64,000 bases of DNA, taken from the NCBI RefSeq assembly GCF_030693625.1, contig NZ_JAUYAF010000027.1, positions 1 through 64,000 on the forward strand, given 5' to 3'. The notes below the pieces were generated by a model. That model was not told where the DNA came from and did not search any database. It worked only from the letters and a program-made list of their open reading frames with translations. This document shows positions 17,095 to 26,465 of the stretch, piece after piece. This DNA comes from Phenylobacterium sp. (GTDB lineage: Bacteria; Pseudomonadota; Alphaproteobacteria; Caulobacterales; Caulobacteraceae). The first letter of the stretch is position 1, and each line of letters opens with the position of its first letter. The position numbers and the translations under genes were made by a program.

Positions 17095-19014
17095 ATGGCT
17101 GATCCGGCCAGCGCCGCCCCCGAGGCGACGGAGGATTCACAGCACGCCCCCCATAAGGACAGCTTCCGCGCGCTTGCGCTCGGGGCGATCGGCGTGGTGT
17201 TCGGCGATATCGGCACCAGCCCGCTCTACGCCATGCGCGAGGCGCTGCATCACACCAAGGACACGGTCTCCAACGAGCTGGCCGTGCTGGGCGTGGTGTC
17301 CCTGGTGACCTGGGCGCTGATCCTGATCGTCACCATCAAATACGTCGTCTTCCTGATGCGCGCCGACAACAAGGGCGAGGGCGGCACCCTGGCCCTGATG
17401 GCCCTGGCGCAGCGTTCCCTCGGACGGCGGTCGACCGCCGTGTTCGTCCTGGGCATGGTCGGCGCGGCGCTGTTCTATGGCGACGGCATCATCACCCCGG
17501 CGGTGACGGTGCTCTCGGCCATCGAGGGCCTGAAGGATGCGCCGGGGATCGGCAACAACATGGACGGCCTCGTGGTCCCCATATCCGCCGCCATTCTGGT
17601 GGCCCTGTTCATGGTCCAGGCCAAGGGCACCACCAGCATCGCCCGGTTCTTCGGGCCCATCACCGCCGTGTGGTTCCTGGTCCTGGCGGGGCTGGGCGCC
17701 TACCACATCGCCGACGACATCTCGATCTTCCGCGCCCTTCTACCCCACTACGGGGTGATCTTCCTCTGGGACAACGGCCTGCTGGGCTTCATCATCCTGG
17801 GCAGCGTCTTCCTGGCGGTGACCGGGGCCGAGGCCCTCTATGCCGACATGGGCCACTTCGGGAAGAAGCCGATCCAGGCGGCCTGGCTGATCCTGGTCCT
17901 GCCGGCCCTGTTGCTGAACTATCTGGGCCAAGGTGCCCTGGTGCTGTCAAACCCGGCGGCCAGGTCCAACCCCTTCTTCGAGATGATCCCACAGGCCATC
18001 TACTGGCCGGTGCTGCTGCTGGCCACAGCCGCGGCGGTCATCGCCTCCCAGGCGGTGATCACCGGCGCCTTCTCCATGACCCAGCAGGCGGTTCAGCTGG
18101 GCCTGCTGCCGCGCATCGACATCCGCCGCACCAGCGAGACCCAGGCCGGCCAGATCTATGTGCCCCAGGTCAACACCATCCTGATGATCGGGGTGCTGGT
18201 GCTGCTGTTCACCTTCCGCAACTCCTCGAACCTCGCGGCCGCCTACGGCATCGCGGTGACCGGGGCGATGTTCGTCGACACCCTGCTGTTCTTCGTGATC
18301 ATCAAGCACATGTGGAAGCGGCCGACCTGGCAGGCCTGGCTGGCGGCGCTGGGCTTCGGCGCCCTGGACGTGACCTTCATCTCCTCGAACCTGCTGAAGA
18401 TTCCCCAGGGCGCCTGGCTGCCCCTGGTGATGGGCCTGGTCCTGGTGGTGATCATGTGGACCTGGACCCGCGGCGCCCAGATCCTCACCGACAAGACGCG
18501 GCGCGATTCCGTGCCCCTGCTGGAACTGTCGGAAATCCTCAAGGCCCGGGCGCCCCACCGCGCGCACGGCACGGCGATCTTCCTGACCTCCGATCCGGAG
18601 GTGGCGCCCGTGGCCCTCATGCATAACCTCAAGCACAACAAGGTCCTGCACGAGAAGAACATCATCCTGACCGTCCACACCGCCGAGACCCCGCGGGTGA
18701 AGGAGGACAACCGGGTGACGATCGAGCCGATCAACGACGACTTCAAGAAGGTGATCATCAACTACGGCTTCATGGAGAGCCCGAACCTGCCCAAGGCGCT
18801 CGGTCTCTGCCGCAAGCTGGGCCTGAAGTTCGACATCATGGCAACCAGCTTCTTCCTGGGCCGCCGCTCGGTGGTGGCCTCGGCTCAGTCGGGCATGCCG
18901 CTGTGGCAGGACAAGCTGTTCATCTTCCTGATGCGCAACGCCGCCAACCCCACCGACTTCTACAAGATTCCCCCCGGCCGCGTGGTCGAGCTCGGAACCC
19001 AGGTGACCGTCTGA
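17095..19014 (+). CDS. kup: Potassium uptake protein Kup
   Basis: 639 aa from the ATG at 17095 (MADPASAAPE); a start at 17023 would add an Arg-rich tail of 24 residues unlike the family. Kup is a proton-coupled potassium importer in the inner membrane. The signature LALGAIGVVFGDIGTSPLY lies at about 27-45, followed by about 12 membrane helices to residue 440 and a cytoplasmic C-terminal domain ending GRVVELGTQVTV. The next gene overlaps its stop in TGATG (19014). Confidence 0.95.
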   Translation: MADPASAAPEATEDSQHAPHKDSFRALALGAIGVVFGDIGTSPLYAMREALHHTKDTVSNELAVLGVVSLVTWALILIVTIKYVVFLMRADNKGEGGTLALMALAQRSLGRRSTAVFVLGMVGAALFYGDGIITPAVTVLSAIEGLKDAPGIGNNMDGLVVPISAAILVALFMVQAKGTTSIARFFGPITAVWFLVLAGLGAYHIADDISIFRALLPHYGVIFLWDNGLLGFIILGSVFLAVTGAEALYADMGHFGKKPIQAAWLILVLPALLLNYLGQGALVLSNPAARSNPFFEMIPQAIYWPVLLLATAAAVIASQAVITGAFSMTQQAVQLGLLPRIDIRRTSETQAGQIYVPQVNTILMIGVLVLLFTFRNSSNLAAAYGIAVTGAMFVDTLLFFVIIKHMWKRPTWQAWLAALGFGALDVTFISSNLLKIPQGAWLPLVMGLVLVVIMWTWTRGAQILTDKTRRDSVPLLELSEILKARAPHRAHGTAIFLTSDPEVAPVALMHNLKHNKVLHEKNIILTVHTAETPRVKEDNRVTIEPINDDFKKVIINYGFMESPNLPKALGLCRKLGLKFDIMATSFFLGRRSVVASAQSGMPLWQDKLFIFLMRNAANPTDFYKIPPGRVVELGTQVTV

Positions 19015-19376
19015 TGCTGCTGGCTCTCCTGGGCGACGCCCTGTGGATCATCTCGCTCTCGATCATGGCGTCCACCACCCGGGCGGCCTGGGGCCGGATC
19101 GATCCGGAAACCAAGGTGCCGCTGCAGTTCGCCCTGAGCGGCAAGCCGACCTTCCGGGTGAAGCGGAATCTCGCCCTGCTGGCCATCCCGACCGCAGCCT
19201 TCTTCCTGGGGCTGGCCCTGGTGGCGTTCAACCGTAACGCCGCCGCCAGCCTGGAGCACTCGGTGATCCTGTTTGGCGTGCGAGCCACCGCGGCGGCCCT
19301 CATCGCGGTCGGCCACCTGCGCTGGCTGAAGGCCGCCCTGGACCAGCTGCAGAGCGAAGGCGCGCTCAAGCCTTGA
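19014..19376 (+). CDS. Small membrane protein coupled to kup
   Basis: 120 aa. I do not recognise the family. It has a hydrophobic N-terminus ([20 protein letters not shown]), a middle helix (about 55-75, [20 protein letters not shown]) and a third (about 86-105), so it is probably an inner-membrane protein with three helices. Its ATG overlaps the last base of the kup stop, so it is translated with kup. A role in potassium uptake or its control is inferred only from this coupling. Confidence 0.7.
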   Translation: MLLALLGDALWIISLSIMASTTRAAWGRIDPETKVPLQFALSGKPTFRVKRNLALLAIPTAAFFLGLALVAFNRNAAASLEHSVILFGVRATAAALIAVGHLRWLKAALDQLQSEGALKP

Positions 19377-19440
19377 TACGCCGGGCCTTTGGCCCCTATA
19401 CGCCCGCGACGTCCACTCCCGCTCGAAGGTCCGCACCCCC

Positions 19441-20673
19441 ATGTCCAAGCCCGCGATCAAGAAAGTCGTCCTGGCCTATTCCGGCGGGCTCGACACCTCG
19501 ATCATCCTGAAGTGGCTGCAGACCGAGTATGGCGCGGAGGTCATCACCTTCACCGCCGACCTGGGTCAGGGCGAGGAGCTGGAACCCGCCCGCGCCAAGG
19601 CCCTGGCCGCCGGGGTGAAGCCCGAGAACATCTTCATCGAGGATGTGCGCGAGGAGTTCGTCCGCGACTTCGTCTTCCCGATGTTCCGCGCCAACACGGT
19701 CTATGAAGGCCAGTACCTGCTGGGCACCTCCATCGCCCGGCCGCTGATCGCCAAGCGCCAGATCGAGATCGCCCGCAAGATGGGCGCCGACGCCGTCAGC
19801 CACGGCTCCACCGGCAAGGGCAACGACCAGGTCCGCTATGAGGTGGCCTATTACGCCCTGGAGCCGGACATCCATGTGATCGCGCCGTGGCGGGAGTGGG
19901 ACTTCAAGAGCCGCGAGGCCCTGCTGGACTTCGCCGAAAAGCACCAGATCCAGATCGCCAAGGACAAGCGCGGCGAGGCGCCCTTCAGCGTCGACGCCAA
20001 CCTCCTGCACTCGTCCTCCGAGGGCAAGGTCCTGGAGGACCCGGCCGTCGAGGCGCCCGAGTTCGTCTATATGCGGACCATCGCTCCGGAGGATGCGCCC
20101 GATAAGGCCACCGTCTTCACGATGGACTTCGAGAAGGGCGACCCCGTCGCCATCGACGGCGTGACGATGAGCCCGGCCACCCTGCTCACCCGGCTGAACG
20201 AGCTGGGCCACGCCAACGGCGTCGGCCGGCTGGACCTGGTGGAGAACCGCTATGTCGGCATGAAGTCCCGGGGCGTCTACGAGACGCCGGGCGGGACCAT
20301 CCTGCTGGCCGCCCACCGGGGCATCGAGTCCATCACCCTGGATCGTGGCTCCATGCACCTGAAGGACGAGCTGATGCCGCGCTATGCGGAGCTCATCTAC
20401 AACGGCTTCTGGTTTACCCCGGAGCGCGAGATGCTGCAGGCCGCCATCGACCACAGCCAGGCCATGGTCTGCGGCCAGGTGACGGTGAAGCTCTACAAGG
20501 GCAATGTCACCATCATCGGCCGCACCAGCCCCTACTCCCTCTACGACCAGGACCTGGTCACCTTCGAGGAGGGCAAGGTGGCCTATGACCACAACGACGC
20601 CTCGGGCTTCATCAAGCTGAACGCCCTGCGCCTGCGCGTGGCCGCCAAGCGGGACAAGCGCGTCAAGGGCTGA
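19441..20673 (+). CDS. argG: Argininosuccinate synthase
   Basis: 410 aa. It condenses citrulline and aspartate with ATP in arginine synthesis. The PP-loop [16 protein letters not shown] is at about 11-26, followed by [20 protein letters not shown] and [15 protein letters not shown] (about 120-134), all family signatures. Length is normal. A strong hairpin terminator follows 24 bases after the stop. Confidence 0.97.
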   Translation: MSKPAIKKVVLAYSGGLDTSIILKWLQTEYGAEVITFTADLGQGEELEPARAKALAAGVKPENIFIEDVREEFVRDFVFPMFRANTVYEGQYLLGTSIARPLIAKRQIEIARKMGADAVSHGSTGKGNDQVRYEVAYYALEPDIHVIAPWREWDFKSREALLDFAEKHQIQIAKDKRGEAPFSVDANLLHSSSEGKVLEDPAVEAPEFVYMRTIAPEDAPDKATVFTMDFEKGDPVAIDGVTMSPATLLTRLNELGHANGVGRLDLVENRYVGMKSRGVYETPGGTILLAAHRGIESITLDRGSMHLKDELMPRYAELIYNGFWFTPEREMLQAAIDHSQAMVCGQVTVKLYKGNVTIIGRTSPYSLYDQDLVTFEEGKVAYDHNDASGFIKLNALRLRVAAKRDKRVKG

Positions 20674-20696
20674 CCACAGCCCCTTCGGCAGACAGC

Positions 20697-20737
20697 AAAA
20701 CGCCCGCCTCCGGATCTGGAGGCGGGCGTTTCTGTTT
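20697..20737 (+). terminator. Terminator after argG
   Basis: AACGCCCGCCTCC (20699-20711), a six-base loop, then the perfect complement GGAGGCGGGCGTT (20718-20730) followed by TCTGTTT. The opposite strand also has a T run (GCGTTTT), so it probably stops the convergent lipoprotein transcript too. Confidence 0.85.
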
Positions 20738-20746
20738 GGGAAGAGC

Positions 20747-21328
20747 TTAAGGGGCCGGGCGCAGGACCCGGGGACCGATATTGTCCATCACGGCGCGGGC
20801 GTCGAAGGCGCGAGTGTCGCCCTCTGGCTTGCGGCCGCGATGCATGACGATCTCGGCGCTGGCCTCGAATCTCTCCACCGTGCGGACATCCATCCGGTCG
20901 GCCCAGAAGGGGTCGCCGAAGAAGGGGTCCCACGAGCGCCAGCCGTAGCCGCCGCCGTAGTAGCGCCAGGACGGACGCCAGTAGTTGTATCCGGGGCCGT
21001 ACCAGGGCCGGTAGAAGGGATCGGGTTCGATATAGGTCCGCGCGTTGCGGTCGGTCTGGCGATCCACCACCGAGAACCAGTCATAGCCCTGGGCGACAGT
21101 CAGCTCGGCGGCGCGGTAGAGCAGATAGCCCTCCACGGTCTCCCGCGAGGTCATGCTGTTGCCGGCGAAATTGACCCGGAAGCGGTCGGCGTCGAGCCGC
21201 ACCTCCGAGAAGCCGCCAGAGGTGGCCTGGCCGCGGATATTGGGCTGGTAAGGGGTTGCGGTGGCGCAGGCCCCGAGGGTGGCCGCGAGCACGGCGCTGG
21301 CGGCGAGGGCGGCAAGTCGGCGGGTCAT
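20747..21328 (-). CDS. CC0125-like lipoprotein
   Basis: 193 aa from the ATG at 21328 (MTRRLAALAA). The upstream in-frame extension lacks a signal-like sequence. A lipobox LGAC sits at about 18-21, so the mature protein begins at Cys21 (ATATPYQPN...). The rest contains FSEVRLDADRFRVNFAGNS, LLYRAAELTVAQGYDWF (about 76-92) and a Tyr/Trp/Gly-rich segment (about 115-145). The N-terminal half matches the CC0125/DUF-type conserved lipoprotein domain found in Caulobacter and other Proteobacteria. Function is unknown; it should need Lnt for maturation. Confidence 0.75.
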   Translation of the reverse strand: MTRRLAALAASAVLAATLGACATATPYQPNIRGQATSGGFSEVRLDADRFRVNFAGNSMTSRETVEGYLLYRAAELTVAQGYDWFSVVDRQTDRNARTYIEPDPFYRPWYGPGYNYWRPSWRYYGGGYGWRSWDPFFGDPFWADRMDVRTVERFEASAEIVMHRGRKPEGDTRAFDARAVMDNIGPRVLRPAP

Positions 21329-21535
21329 GATGGGCGCCTGGGTTGAACGTCTGGAATATACCAACCGAACACATGGGCGTAATTTTGGTTGCCGCCAAGC
21401 ATTTGATGTCAAAGTCGAAATGACAAAAGTCGAGGCGCGCCCACCTTGAAATCGGGCGCGCCCCAGGTTTGTCCTCGGGGGAGGAAGCCCGCCCGACGCT
21501 GGGGAGCGCCGGGACAGGATCTCGTCAGGCCAGGA

Positions 21536-22127
21536 TCAGAATTCCTCCCAATCCTGGGTCCTTGGCTGGGCGGCCGCGCCGGCGCGGAAGTCGCCCATCA
21601 GACGGCGCAGTTCGACGGCCTCGCCGGTCAGGGCGTGGGCCGCGGCGGTGGATTGCTCCACCATGGCGGCATTCTGCTGGGTCACCTGGTGCATCTTGTT
21701 GACGGCGGCGTTGACCTCGTTGAGGCCGACCGCCTGTTCCTTGGCCGAGGCCGCGATCTCGCCCACCAGGCCGTCGATCTCGTCGACCTGGGCCACCAGC
21801 ATCTCCAGGGCCTGGCCGGTCTTTCCCACCAGCTGCACGCCGGAACCCACCTGGGTCGACGAGGCGCTGATCAGGGCCTTGATCTCCTTGGCGGCCTCGG
21901 CCGAGCGCCCGGACCTCGGAGGCGACCACGGCGAAGCCCTTGCCGGCTTCCCCGGCGCGGGCGGCTTCAACGCCCGCGTTCAGGGCCAGCAGGTTGGTCT
22001 GGAAGGCGATCTCGTCGATCACCCCGATGATCTGGCTGATCTGGGTGGAGGACTTCTCGATCTCGCCCATGGCCAGGACGGCTTGGCGGACAAGGTTGGG
22101 AACTTGCGGCCGCAGATTCTCGCCCGA
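21536..22127 (-). pseudogene. Chemoreceptor (MCP) signalling-domain remnant, truncated and frameshifted
   Basis: The minus strand encodes the hairpin-tip sequence [20 protein letters not shown] and VASEVRAL in one frame, then switches near 21905 to the frame reading [19 protein letters not shown] through [17 protein letters not shown], ending DWEEF at 21536. Against the intact receptor at 42881-44806, about 11 bases are missing where VRALAQRSA is expected. There is no ligand-binding domain, membrane helix or HAMP: the coding similarity stops at about 22127, right where the lysE-like gene ends. The C-terminal DWEEF looks like a CheR/CheB docking pentapeptide. Clearly non-functional as a receptor. 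Confidence 0.88.
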
Positions 22128-22128
22128 C

Positions 22129-22761
22129 CTAGTGGCGAAGGGCCATCAGGGTGGCGGCGCTGATCAGAAGCAGGCCGACGACGACCTGGAATCCGCGCCG
22201 GAACCTGGGTTCTGTCATCCGGCGGGCCAGGGCGGCGCCGCCCAGGCCATAGGCGCTCATCGCGATCACGTCGAAGGCGATGGTGCCGCAGGCGAAGCTG
22301 GCCAGCTGCAAGGGCAGGGGACGGTCCGGATCCAGGAACGGCGGCAGGACGGCGGTGAAGAACAGGATCGCCTTGGGATTGGAGATCTGCACCGTGAAGC
22401 CGTCGCGCCAGGCGCGGGCCCCGGGCTGGATGGAGGCGGGTTTGAGTTCGCCCATGGTCTCGATGCGCGCGGCCAGCAGGCTCTTGAGCCCCAGCCAGGC
22501 CACATAGGCGGCTCCAGCATAGGCGATCAGGTGGAAGACCTGGGGAAAGGCCAGGACCGCGGCGCCCAGCCCCAGGGCGGCCACGCCGAACCAGACCAGG
22601 GTCGCGCTGTTCATGCCGGCGACGGCGATCAGGGCGGCCCGCTTGCCGCGCTCGGCCCCGATGGCGATGGCGAAGACGTTGGCCGGACCAGGCGTGACCG
22701 CCATCACCGCCATGACGCTCAGGAAGGTCGCATAGCGGGCGGGGTCGACCGGGAGCATCAT
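22129..22761 (-). CDS. LysE/RhtB family amino-acid exporter
   Basis: 210 aa with about six membrane helices. The LysE signature near the N-terminus is [25 protein letters not shown] split across residues 17-41, followed by [19 protein letters not shown]. The middle has [23 protein letters not shown] (about 129-151). These proteins export amino acids or their derivatives; the substrate is not predictable. Its stop lies at the point where the chemoreceptor remnant begins, so the gene may have come in with the event that cut the receptor. Confidence 0.87.
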   Translation of the reverse strand: MMLPVDPARYATFLSVMAVMAVTPGPANVFAIAIGAERGKRAALIAVAGMNSATLVWFGVAALGLGAAVLAFPQVFHLIAYAGAAYVAWLGLKSLLAARIETMGELKPASIQPGARAWRDGFTVQISNPKAILFFTAVLPPFLDPDRPLPLQLASFACGTIAFDVIAMSAYGLGGAALARRMTEPRFRRGFQVVVGLLLISAATLMALRH

Positions 22762-22863
22762 GGGCCTGGAGCGCTAAGGAGAGAAAAGCTGCGGTAGCCC
22801 CGAGGTAATCCCTATTGCCCCGCTGGGAAAGGTCCGCGAAACGGAAGTCGGAAGTGGGGACTC

Positions 22864-23634
22864 ATGAGCTCTGAATTCTGGTTATTCGTCGCGGTAGGCT
22901 TCGCCGCCCAGCTGGTCGATGGGGCGTTGGGCATGGCCTATGGGGTGATCTGCTCCACGGTGCTGCTGGCCATGGGGGTGAGCCCGGCCAACGCCTCGGC
23001 CAGCGTCCACGCCGCCAAGGTGTTCACCGGCGCGGCCTCGGCCATCAGCCACATCTATCACCGCAATGTCGGCTGGCGGCTGCTGCTGCTGCTGGCCCTG
23101 GGCGGGGTGCTGGGCGGGATCGGCGGGACCTACCTGCTGACCTCCATCGATGGCGAGGTGATCAAGCCCTATGTGGTGGGCTGGCTGGGGCTCATGGGCC
23201 TGGTGATCCTCTACCGGGCCTGGCGCCAGGCCCGGCCCAAGCTGTTCTCCTGGCGGCTGCCCTTCCCGCTGGGCCTGACCGGCGGCTTCTTCGACGCGGT
23301 CGGCGGCGGCGGCTGGGGCCCGGTGGTGACCTCGACCCTGCTGGGAAGCGGCGCCGATCCGCGCCAGGCGATCGGCACCACCAACACCGCCGAGTTCTTC
23401 ATGTCGGTGGCGGTCTCGGCGGCCTTCATCACCGCGCTGCTCACCGGCCACTGGGAGACCACGGGCCTGACCGACCACCTGTGGTCGGTGGTGGGGCTGA
23501 TCGCCGGCGGCGTCGTGGCCGCGCCCGTCGCCGGCTGGGCCACCAAGGTGCTGCCGCACCGCGCCTTGACCTGGCTGGTGGGCGTCCTGGTGACCGGCCT
23601 CGCCGCCTGGCAGGCCTGGATGCTGTTCGTCTAG
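22864..23634 (+). CDS. TSUP/TauE-SafE family membrane transporter
   Basis: 256 aa with about eight membrane helices. The first TauE/SafE repeat has FAAQLVDGALGMAYGVICSTVLLAMGV (residues 14-40) and the second FPLGLTGGFFDAVGGGGWGPVVTSTLLGSG (about 137-166). The two Gly-rich repeats are the family hallmark. Members export sulfite, sulfoacetate or other organosulfur anions, or take up sulfur compounds; the substrate is unknown here. Its 3' end overlaps the convergent MAPEG gene stop by 4 bases. Confidence 0.87.
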   Translation: MSSEFWLFVAVGFAAQLVDGALGMAYGVICSTVLLAMGVSPANASASVHAAKVFTGAASAISHIYHRNVGWRLLLLLALGGVLGGIGGTYLLTSIDGEVIKPYVVGWLGLMGLVILYRAWRQARPKLFSWRLPFPLGLTGGFFDAVGGGGWGPVVTSTLLGSGADPRQAIGTTNTAEFFMSVAVSAAFITALLTGHWETTGLTDHLWSVVGLIAGGVVAAPVAGWATKVLPHRALTWLVGVLVTGLAAWQAWMLFV

Positions 23635-24038
23635 ACCGTGGCGGTCTGGACCATGGCCCAGATCACCCGCCCCAGGGCCCCGAACAGCAGGATGGCGGCC
23701 GCCAGCATCTGGATCACGAAGCCGGCTTCCCGCTTGCCGGGATCGGCCACATAGCCCAGCGCATAGATGATGCGCCCGATGATCCACACCACCCCCAGGG
23801 CCGCGGCGACGCGGTCGTCCCAGTAGATGGCGAACAGCCACAGGCCCGCCAGAAAGATCGGCAGCCACTCCAGGGTGTTGTAGTGGACCCGGATATTGCG
23901 CTCCAGGTGGGGGTCGCCGTGCATGGCTGGCGCGTCGATGCCGGAAACTTTACGCGCGCCCCCCACCCGCAGGCCCATCCAGACATAGACCAGCAGGGCC
24001 ACGATGGTGACGATGGCGACTTCGTAGTGCGGTTGCAT
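23631..24038 (-). CDS. MAPEG family membrane protein
   Basis: 135 aa with four membrane helices. The MAPEG pattern is seen in ALLVYVWMGLRVGGARKV (about 14-31), the ERNIRVHYNTLEWLPIFLAGLWLFA segment (about 47-71), and RVAAALGVVWIIGRIIYALGYVADPGKREAGF (about 76-107). The family includes microsomal glutathione transferases and leukotriene synthases; bacterial members are poorly defined. It is divergent from the KTSC gene. Confidence 0.88.
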   Translation of the reverse strand: MQPHYEVAIVTIVALLVYVWMGLRVGGARKVSGIDAPAMHGDPHLERNIRVHYNTLEWLPIFLAGLWLFAIYWDDRVAAALGVVWIIGRIIYALGYVADPGKREAGFVIQMLAAAILLFGALGRVIWAMVQTATV

Positions 24039-24169
24039 GATTTCCCCCGATTTCCCTCCGGCGCGTCGGCGGCCGGTTGCGGCCAGGGTGCCACGCGTTG
24101 AGGCCTGCGGGAACCATCCCCCCGTCTCGGGGTGTTTGAGTCCGTCGACGGAAACGTCTGGAGGTTCCG

Positions 24170-24376
24170 ATGCAGGTCGAATCCGCCGCTATCAGCGCCA
24201 TTCGATACGACCCGGACCGCGCCAAGCTGTTCGTACGGTTCCACGACGGCGACGAGTACGTCTATGTGGGCGTTCCCGGCGAGGTGCATCGCAGCTTCGT
24301 GGAGGCCGACTCCAAGGGCCGGTTCTTCGCCTACGAGATTCGCGACCAGTACCCCTACAACAAGCTTGAAGCCTGA
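24170..24376 (+). CDS. KTSC domain protein
   Basis: 68 aa, essentially only the KTSC domain: SAAISAIRYDPDRAKLFVRF (residues 5-24), YVYVGVPGEVHRSFVEADSKG and FAYEIRDQYPYNKL. The SKGRFFAYEIRDQY part gives the K-T-S-C-like core in variant form. Domains of this type occur alone or joined to lysyl-tRNA synthetase- or protease-related proteins and have no firm function. The 131 bases upstream contain a CCCC-GTCT-CGGGG hairpin. Confidence 0.8.
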   Translation: MQVESAAISAIRYDPDRAKLFVRFHDGDEYVYVGVPGEVHRSFVEADSKGRFFAYEIRDQYPYNKLEA

Positions 24377-24383
24377 ATCAGAA

Positions 24384-24411
24384 ACGCCCGCGTCCTTGCG
24401 GAGGCGGGCGT
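24384..24411 (-). terminator. Hairpin between KTSC and DUF6481 genes
   Basis: ACGCCCGC (24384-24391) pairs with GCGGGCGT (24404-24411), with TCC/GGA pairing inside. On the minus strand the stem is followed by TTTCTG, the same tail as the argG terminator, so it probably serves the DUF6481 transcript. The T run is short. Confidence 0.55.
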
Positions 24412-24440
24412 CTGATGGTCTCGGCGGTGAGGCTTGGCCC

Positions 24441-24770
24441 CTACTTCCGCTTCTGCTTGCGCGCGGCGTAGCGCAGGTCGCGGGCTTCTTTCTGCTTGGC
24501 GCGCAGGTCGAGGTCGCGGGCTTCCTGGGTGATGGCCTCGTCCTCGATGCGCAGGCGCTCGGCCTCTGCGGCGACGGCGCGCTTGGCTTCGCGCTCGGCG
24601 TTGCGTTCGGCGCGGACCTTCTCGAGCTCGGCGGCCTCGGCGGCCTTGCGGGCTTCGATATTGGGGTCGGTGACGGTGGGCTTGGGCTTGAAGCGTTCCA
24701 GCAGCGCCTTCTTGGCCGCGGCGGAGGTCGCCTGGCGGTCGGCGTGCTTCATGCCTTTAGGTTCGAACAT
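24441..24770 (-). CDS. DUF6481 family coiled-coil protein
   Basis: 109 aa, very rich in Ala, Arg, Glu and Lys, and predicted to be one long helix or coiled coil (about 35-105). The N-terminus FEPKGMKHADRQATSAAAKKALLERFK matches the conserved start of the DUF6481 family of alphaproteobacterial small proteins when read in parts (KHADRQ, KKALLE). No signal peptide or membrane helix. Function is unknown; the charge pattern would suit nucleic-acid or ribosome association, which is only inference. Confidence 0.7.
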   Translation of the reverse strand: MFEPKGMKHADRQATSAAAKKALLERFKPKPTVTDPNIEARKAAEAAELEKVRAERNAEREAKRAVAAEAERLRIEDEAITQEARDLDLRAKQKEARDLRYAARKQKRK

Positions 24771-24865
24771 GCGGTCTTAAAGTTCCTAGTCAGGGCCCGG
24801 TTCCGGTTCGCCGTCCCCTCCCCCGGATGGGGAGGTACGCCGGGCCTGCGGGTCGATCGAATTTC

Positions 24866-24940
24866 TGGAGCGGGCGAAGAGATTCGAACTCTCGACCCCA
24901 ACCTTGGCAAGGTTGTGCTCTACCACTGAGCTACGCCCGC
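24866..24940 (-). tRNA. tRNA-Gly (GCC anticodon)
   Basis: On the minus strand the acceptor GCGGGCG (24940-24934) pairs with CGCCCGC (24876-24870). The D-loop has AGCTCAGTGGTAGAGC, the anticodon arm is AACCTT-GCC-AAGGTT, and the T-loop is GTTCGAATC. The CCA is encoded (24868-24866). Anticodon GCC reads GGC and GGU glycine codons, of which GGC is dominant in this genome. Confidence 0.95.
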
Positions 24941-25048
24941 ACTCCGTGAAACCGATCCCCGTGAGGATTGGCCCCGAAATTCGAGAGCGGGCTTATGGCA
25001 GAGGGTCCGGGGCTTGGCAAGCAGGGCTGGTCTCTATTGTCGTATTTC

Positions 25049-25795
25049 TCAGCCCATGAAGCGTGGGGCCTTGAGGCGGCGCTTATTGACGTGGTCCTTC
25101 GGGGCCTCGTTTTCGATCTCCGGCGGGAACTCGCCCTTGAAATAATAGCGCTGCCAAGCCTCCTTGGTGGCCTCGGGATCGAGGCGGAAGATCCTGGCGT
25201 TGAACTCCGCCCGGTGCTTCTCCCAGACGTCGTACTGGTCGCGCAGTTCCGGGTTCCGGCTCATGGACTTGATCACCGGCTGCACCTGGGCGAGCTGCTT
25301 GTCCTGGGTCAGGGTGATGAAGCAGAAGGGCTCGCCCTTCTCGAAGCGGACCTTGCCCGGCCGGGTGAAGATCCAGTTCATCGTGAACGGGAAGGGCAAC
25401 CAGTCGGTCTCCACCAGGCCGGCCAGGGGCTGGATGCCGTCCTTGACGTGATTGGGCGGCCCCTGGACGATCATCGACCAGCCCGGCGGGGTGCGGAACA
25501 GGTAGCCGGGGTGGAAGGTCACGACGCCGTGGCTGAAGTGGCTTTTGACGAAGTTGTGGAAGTCGGGGTGCGGGTAGTCGGTCTTCAGCTTGATGTCGTC
25601 CTGGTGCGTCCCCCCGGTCCACTCGGCGGTGAAGGCCATGGGGCAGAGGATTTCCCAGCCGGTGGTGTTGGCCATGGAGAGCGGCAGGCAGCGATAGGGA
25701 TGGCGCTCGGCGAAATGATCCATCCAGGCGCGCTGCGGCCGGCCCGGCACGATCTCCGGCGGGCGCTCGGCGGTGGGATAGCACTCAAGTTCCAT
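25049..25795 (-). CDS. DUF6065-like hypothetical protein
   Basis: 248 aa, cytoplasmic, no signal or membrane helix. Conserved-looking segments are RPQRAWMDHFAERHPYRCLPL (about 19-39), MANTTGWEILCP (about 41-52), SHFSHGVVTFHPGYLFRTPPG and FTMNWIFTRPGKVRFEKGEPFCFI (about 138-161). The pattern (RxWMD...YRCLPLxxANxxGWE) is what I associate with the DUF6065 family. No catalytic motif is recognisable and the function is unknown. It stands alone between the tRNA and the divergent editing protein. Confidence 0.65.
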   Translation of the reverse strand: MELECYPTAERPPEIVPGRPQRAWMDHFAERHPYRCLPLSMANTTGWEILCPMAFTAEWTGGTHQDDIKLKTDYPHPDFHNFVKSHFSHGVVTFHPGYLFRTPPGWSMIVQGPPNHVKDGIQPLAGLVETDWLPFPFTMNWIFTRPGKVRFEKGEPFCFITLTQDKQLAQVQPVIKSMSRNPELRDQYDVWEKHRAEFNARIFRLDPEATKEAWQRYYFKGEFPPEIENEAPKDHVNKRRLKAPRFMG

Positions 25796-25873
25796 GGTCG
25801 GGCCTCAGACTGTGACGAACCTCAGGTCTAGCCAGCCTGTCCCGCCCGCGTCCAGTTCGCTAATCATCCCGGC

Positions 25874-26395
25874 ATGAAGACACGCCCTGACCTGATCGCC
25901 TTCTTCGACGCCCAAGGGATCGACCACGCCACCACCGAGCACGAGGCTGTGTTCCGGGTGGGGGAAGGCGAGGAGATCAAGCACGGCATAGCCGGCGCCC
26001 ACACCAAGAACCTGTTCCTGAAGGACGCCAAGGGCCGGCTGTGGCTGATCTCGGCCCAGGACAGCACGGTGATCGACCTCAAGCGCCTGCACCCGGTGAT
26101 CGGTTCGGCCAGGCTCTCCTTCGGCAGCGCCGAGCTGATGGCCGACGCGCTTGGGGTGACGCCGGGGTCGGTCACCGCCTTCGCCATGATCAACGACACC
26201 GACCGGCGGGTGACCTTCGTGCTGGACCGGGCGCTGGCCCAGGCCGAACAGGTGAATTTTCATCCCCTGACCAACACCGCCACCACCACGGTGAGCCAGG
26301 CGGGCCTGCGGAAATTCTTTTCGGGGCTTGGGATTTCGCCCCTCGTGGTGGATTTCACCACCCTGTCGGTGGTGGAGGATGGTTTCGTCCGTTGA
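25874..26395 (+). CDS. YbaK/ProX-type aminoacyl-tRNA deacylase (prolyl-tRNA editing)
   Basis: 173 aa, a single YbaK/EbsC domain. [23 protein letters not shown] (about 38-60) contains the conserved Lys of the editing site. [16 protein letters not shown] (about 93-108) and [15 protein letters not shown] (about 137-151) are further family motifs (G-x-x-P-G-S-V-T). Free-standing ProX/PrdX proteins hydrolyse Ala-tRNA(Pro) made in error by prolyl-tRNA synthetase. It precedes cnoX by 70 bases in the same direction. Confidence 0.87.
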   Translation: MKTRPDLIAFFDAQGIDHATTEHEAVFRVGEGEEIKHGIAGAHTKNLFLKDAKGRLWLISAQDSTVIDLKRLHPVIGSARLSFGSAELMADALGVTPGSVTAFAMINDTDRRVTFVLDRALAQAEQVNFHPLTNTATTTVSQAGLRKFFSGLGISPLVVDFTTLSVVEDGFVR

Positions 26396-26465
26396 AGACC
26401 GCGCCGCTTGGGACCATTTTAGCCGCCACGACGTTCAAACCCCTTAGACGGGAAAGACCAGAGCC

